Assembly (NCBI GenBank): GCA_964437245.1
Contig: CAYTGJ010000080.1
Coordinates: 1 to 21,145, forward strand
Direction: 5' to 3'
DNA: 21,145 nt
DNA from: JANYCO01 sp964437245
GTDB taxonomy: Bacteria > Bacteroidota > Bacteroidia > Cytophagales > Cytophagaceae
Shown here: positions 18,720 through 21,145 of the stretch, in pieces
Layout: the number at the start of each line of letters is the position of its first letter
Position numbering within the stretch: the stretch's first letter is position 1
The notes under the pieces: model-generated
Seen by the model: only the letters and a program-made list of their open reading frames with translations
What the model was told of the DNA's origin: nothing
The model's database searches: none
Position numbers and translations under genes: made by a program

Positions 18720-21145
18720 ATGTTAGCAAAACTGGATGAACTGAAACAGCTACTGGAAGGTGATCTGTTTACAGACGTGACGATGAGGACACTTTATGCG
18801 ACCGACGCATCAGTGTATCGTGAAATGCCTTTGGCAGTAGCCAGACCTAAGACAAAGGAAGATATCAAAAAACTTATCTCCTTTGCCAATACTCATAAAA
18901 CCTCGCTTATTCCGCGTACGGCCGGAACTTCTCTTGCCGGCCAGGTAGTAGGGAAAGGCATTGTAGTAGATGTATCCTTGTACTGGAATAAAATACTGGA
19001 AGTAAATAAAGAAGAAAAATGGGTCAGGGTACAACCGGCGGTGAACCTGGACGAACTGAATAAGCACCTGGCTTCCTACGGACTGTTCTTTGGTCCGGAA
19101 ACTTCTACCTCCAACCGTTGTATGATCGGGGGGATGGTAGGAAATAACTCCTGCGGCTCACACTCGATTATTTACGGAACTACCCGTGATCATGTACTGG
19201 AGCTTCAAACTATTTTGAGCGACGGGAGCGAAGTTGTGTTCGGGGAGATCTCCGATCAGGAATTCCATCAGAAATGTGAAGGCCAGACCCTTGAAAATAA
19301 AATATACCGGTACCTGAAAGAGACCCTGTCTGATCAGGCTACTCAGAAGGAGATCCGCGATGAATTTCCTAAGCCGTCTATCCGAAGAAGAAACACCGGA
19401 TACGCAATCGATGAGCTTCTGGAAACTTCCGTTTTCACGGAAGGGAAAGACCGGTTCAACATGTGCAAACTATTGGCGGGTTCGGAAGGAACACTGGCTT
19501 TTACCACAGAGATAAAACTTAACCTGGTGGAGGCTCCTCCGAAAACAGAAGGAGTGGTGGCCGTCCATCTGAACACCATTGAAGAAGCGGCCCTCGCTAC
19601 GATTATAGCCCGCAAATACGAGCCGGGAGCGGTAGAGCTGCTGGACGATATTGTACTGAATTGCGCCAAGCAAAACATAGAGCAGCAGAAAAATCTTTTC
19701 TTCGTCAAAGGAGAGCCCAAGGCGATCATTGTAGTAGAGTGGGCAAGGCATTCAAAGGAAGAGATCGATGAACTCTCCGATAAATTGATCGCAGACCTGA
19801 GTTCGGTCAATCTGGGGTATCATTTCCCGAAAGTATGGGGAGCGGATATCAAGAAGATCTGGACATTGCGGAAAGCCGGTCTGGGCTTGCTGGCCAATGT
19901 GCCCGGAGATCCGAAAGCCGTGGCTTGTATCGAAGATACTGCAGTGGATGTAAACGATCAGCCTCAGTTCGTACTCGAGTTTCAGGAGATCCTGAAGCGC
20001 TACGATCAGCAGAGCGTGTTTTATGCGCATATAGGAGACGGGGAATTGCACCTGCGCCCGATCCTGGATCTGAAGGTTGACAAAGACCGGAAAATGTTTC
20101 ACACCATTACGGATGAAGTCGCTACCCTGGTAAAAAAATTCCGGGGTTCACTAAGCGGTGAGCACGGTGATGGAAGAGTGCGCGGAGAGTTTATTCGTAA
20201 AATGATCGGAGAGAAAAATTACGAGTTGCTGTGTGAACTGAAAAAAATCTGGGATCCGAATGATGTTTTCAATCCGAACAAGATCGTTCATACACCGAAG
20301 ATGAACGAATCGCTGCGGTATGAAAACAACCAGACCACCAATGAATTTAAAACGGTATTCAATTTTTCTGCCACAGGAGGAATTCTGCGGATGGCGGAAA
20401 AATGCAACGGCTCCGGAGACTGCCGGAAATCGTCGATCATAGGAGGGACGATGTGTCCGAGTTATATGGCTACCAAGAGTGAAAAAGAAACCACCCGTGC
20501 CAGAGCCAATATCCTGCGTGAGTTTCTGACCCGCTCTTCCAAAGTCAATAAATTTGATCATCAGGAGATCAAAGAAGTGTATGATCTCTGCCTTTCCTGT
20601 AAAGGATGTAAATCCGAGTGCCCGTCTAATGTGGACGTTGCCATGATGAAAGCGGAGTTCCTGCATCAATACTATAAGACCAACGGTGTCCCTTTCCGTA
20701 CACGGATGATCGGTAATTTTGAGATGAATATGAAACTGGCCTCCATCGTGCCAGGGGTATATAATTTTATCATGACCAACGGCTTTACCAGTAGTATTGC
20801 CAAAAACATCATGGGGATCGCTCCGAAAAGAAATTTCCCTCTGGTGTATAAAACAACGCTGCGTAAATGGGCAAAGGAGAACCTGGCCCGTTATCAGCCG
20901 AGCGATGTGGTAGGGTCAGTGAATTTATTTTGTGACGAATACACCAATTTTAACGATACCGAAGTTGGGATCAAGGCGATCAAACTGCTGACAAAACTGG
21001 GGTATTATGTCAACATACCGGATCATATTGAAAGCGGCCGGACGTTCTTGTCGAAAGGGCTGCTGGAAAATGCCCGGGAAGTGGCCCGGACAAACGTTGG
21101 ACTGCTGAAAGGAGTGGTAAAAGACAATGCCCCTCTGCTGGGAGT
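18720..21145 (+). CDS. FAD-linked and Fe-S oxidoreductase (D-lactate dehydrogenase/YdiJ-like), 3' end missing
   Basis: The frame is open from the ATG at 18720 (AAGGA four bases before) to the window edge: 808 codons of a family usually near 970-1000. The N-terminal ~480 residues are a GlcD-type FAD-binding oxidase domain (PRTAGTSLAGQ, GGMVGNNSCGSHS, LLAGSEGTLAF, GDGELHLRP, GEHGDGR). An Fe-S module follows: C562-x5-C568 and C579-P, then C624-LS-C627-KG-C630-KSE-C634-P, typical for two [4Fe-4S] clusters. The cysteine-rich CCG domain expected near the C-terminus is only begun. Such fusions oxidise D-2-hydroxyacids (D-lactate, D-2-hydroxyglutarate) at the membrane and pass electrons to quinone. 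The substrate is inferred from the family. Confidence 0.92.
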   Translation, partial: MLAKLDELKQLLEGDLFTDVTMRTLYATDASVYREMPLAVARPKTKEDIKKLISFANTHKTSLIPRTAGTSLAGQVVGKGIVVDVSLYWNKILEVNKEEKWVRVQPAVNLDELNKHLASYGLFFGPETSTSNRCMIGGMVGNNSCGSHSIIYGTTRDHVLELQTILSDGSEVVFGEISDQEFHQKCEGQTLENKIYRYLKETLSDQATQKEIRDEFPKPSIRRRNTGYAIDELLETSVFTEGKDRFNMCKLLAGSEGTLAFTTEIKLNLVEAPPKTEGVVAVHLNTIEEAALATIIARKYEPGAVELLDDIVLNCAKQNIEQQKNLFFVKGEPKAIIVVEWARHSKEEIDELSDKLIADLSSVNLGYHFPKVWGADIKKIWTLRKAGLGLLANVPGDPKAVACIEDTAVDVNDQPQFVLEFQEILKRYDQQSVFYAHIGDGELHLRPILDLKVDKDRKMFHTITDEVATLVKKFRGSLSGEHGDGRVRGEFIRKMIGEKNYELLCELKKIWDPNDVFNPNKIVHTPKMNESLRYENNQTTNEFKTVFNFSATGGILRMAEKCNGSGDCRKSSIIGGTMCPSYMATKSEKETTRARANILREFLTRSSKVNKFDHQEIKEVYDLCLSCKGCKSECPSNVDVAMMKAEFLHQYYKTNGVPFRTRMIGNFEMNMKLASIVPGVYNFIMTNGFTSSIAKNIMGIAPKRNFPLVYKTTLRKWAKENLARYQPSDVVGSVNLFCDEYTNFNDTEVGIKAIKLLTKLGYYVNIPDHIESGRTFLSKGLLENAREVARTNVGLLKGVVKDNAPLLG

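Noticed and set aside
19343..20102. Long minus-strand ORFs (155, 93 and 116 codons)
   Set aside because: They are antisense to the FAD/Fe-S gene, whose plus-strand frame has clear conserved motifs throughout this stretch.

Overview
The window looks like a chromosomal segment from a Bacteroidota bacterium, probably of the Chitinophagaceae/Sphingobacteriaceae type. The reasons are promoters of the TTG-N20-TAnnTTTG kind, AT-rich leaders with few Shine-Dalgarno sites, lipoproteins with short lipoboxes, and the protein families present. The genus is not determined. It is a draft sequence with two 10-N gaps: one inside a kynurenine 3-monooxygenase gene (9447-9456), one inside mutS (15206-15215). 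No rRNA, tRNA, CRISPR array, transposase or phage gene was recognised.

Layout. 1-1241 is an AT-rich accessory stretch with REP-like inverted repeats, a 30-bp direct repeat at both ends of an ~0.9 kb segment, and one small lipoprotein gene. 1242-3044 holds a 1-Cys peroxiredoxin and, convergent to it across a perfect bidirectional terminator, an AlkC-type DNA alkylation repair protein. 3232-4587 (minus) is mazG followed in the same frame by a small membrane protein. 4706-7677 (plus) holds a secreted lipocalin-like protein, a phosphoglucosamine mutase and an overlapping cysteine desulfurase, closed by a bidirectional terminator. 7796-9992 (minus) holds a secreted coiled-coil protein, kynurenine 3-monooxygenase and a two-helix mini-protein with a natural His5 tail. 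ilvA (10065-11327) and an unrecognised 228-aa protein (11731-12417) run plus. After a repeat-bearing intergenic region come mutS and an SMP-30-like lipoprotein (minus), a TrmH-family methyltransferase (plus), a 38-aa membrane protein (minus), a BLUF-like protein (minus), and a large FAD/Fe-S oxidoreductase (plus, from 18720) that runs off the right edge.

How the genes fit together. Most are housekeeping: nucleotide-pool cleaning (MazG), mismatch and alkylation repair (MutS, AlkC-like), peroxide defence (Prx), cell-wall precursor and sulfur supply (GlmM, cysteine desulfurase), amino-acid metabolism (IlvA, KMO) and RNA modification (TrmH). No single new multi-gene system is evident. The points most worth a second look are: mutS, where two 63%-identical copies of the same 141 bp abut the gap, so the two sides may come from different genomes; the repeat-bounded AT-rich cassette at the left; a BLUF-like protein that appears to lack its photochemical residues; and a 38-aa membrane protein with an unusually strong ribosome-binding site.
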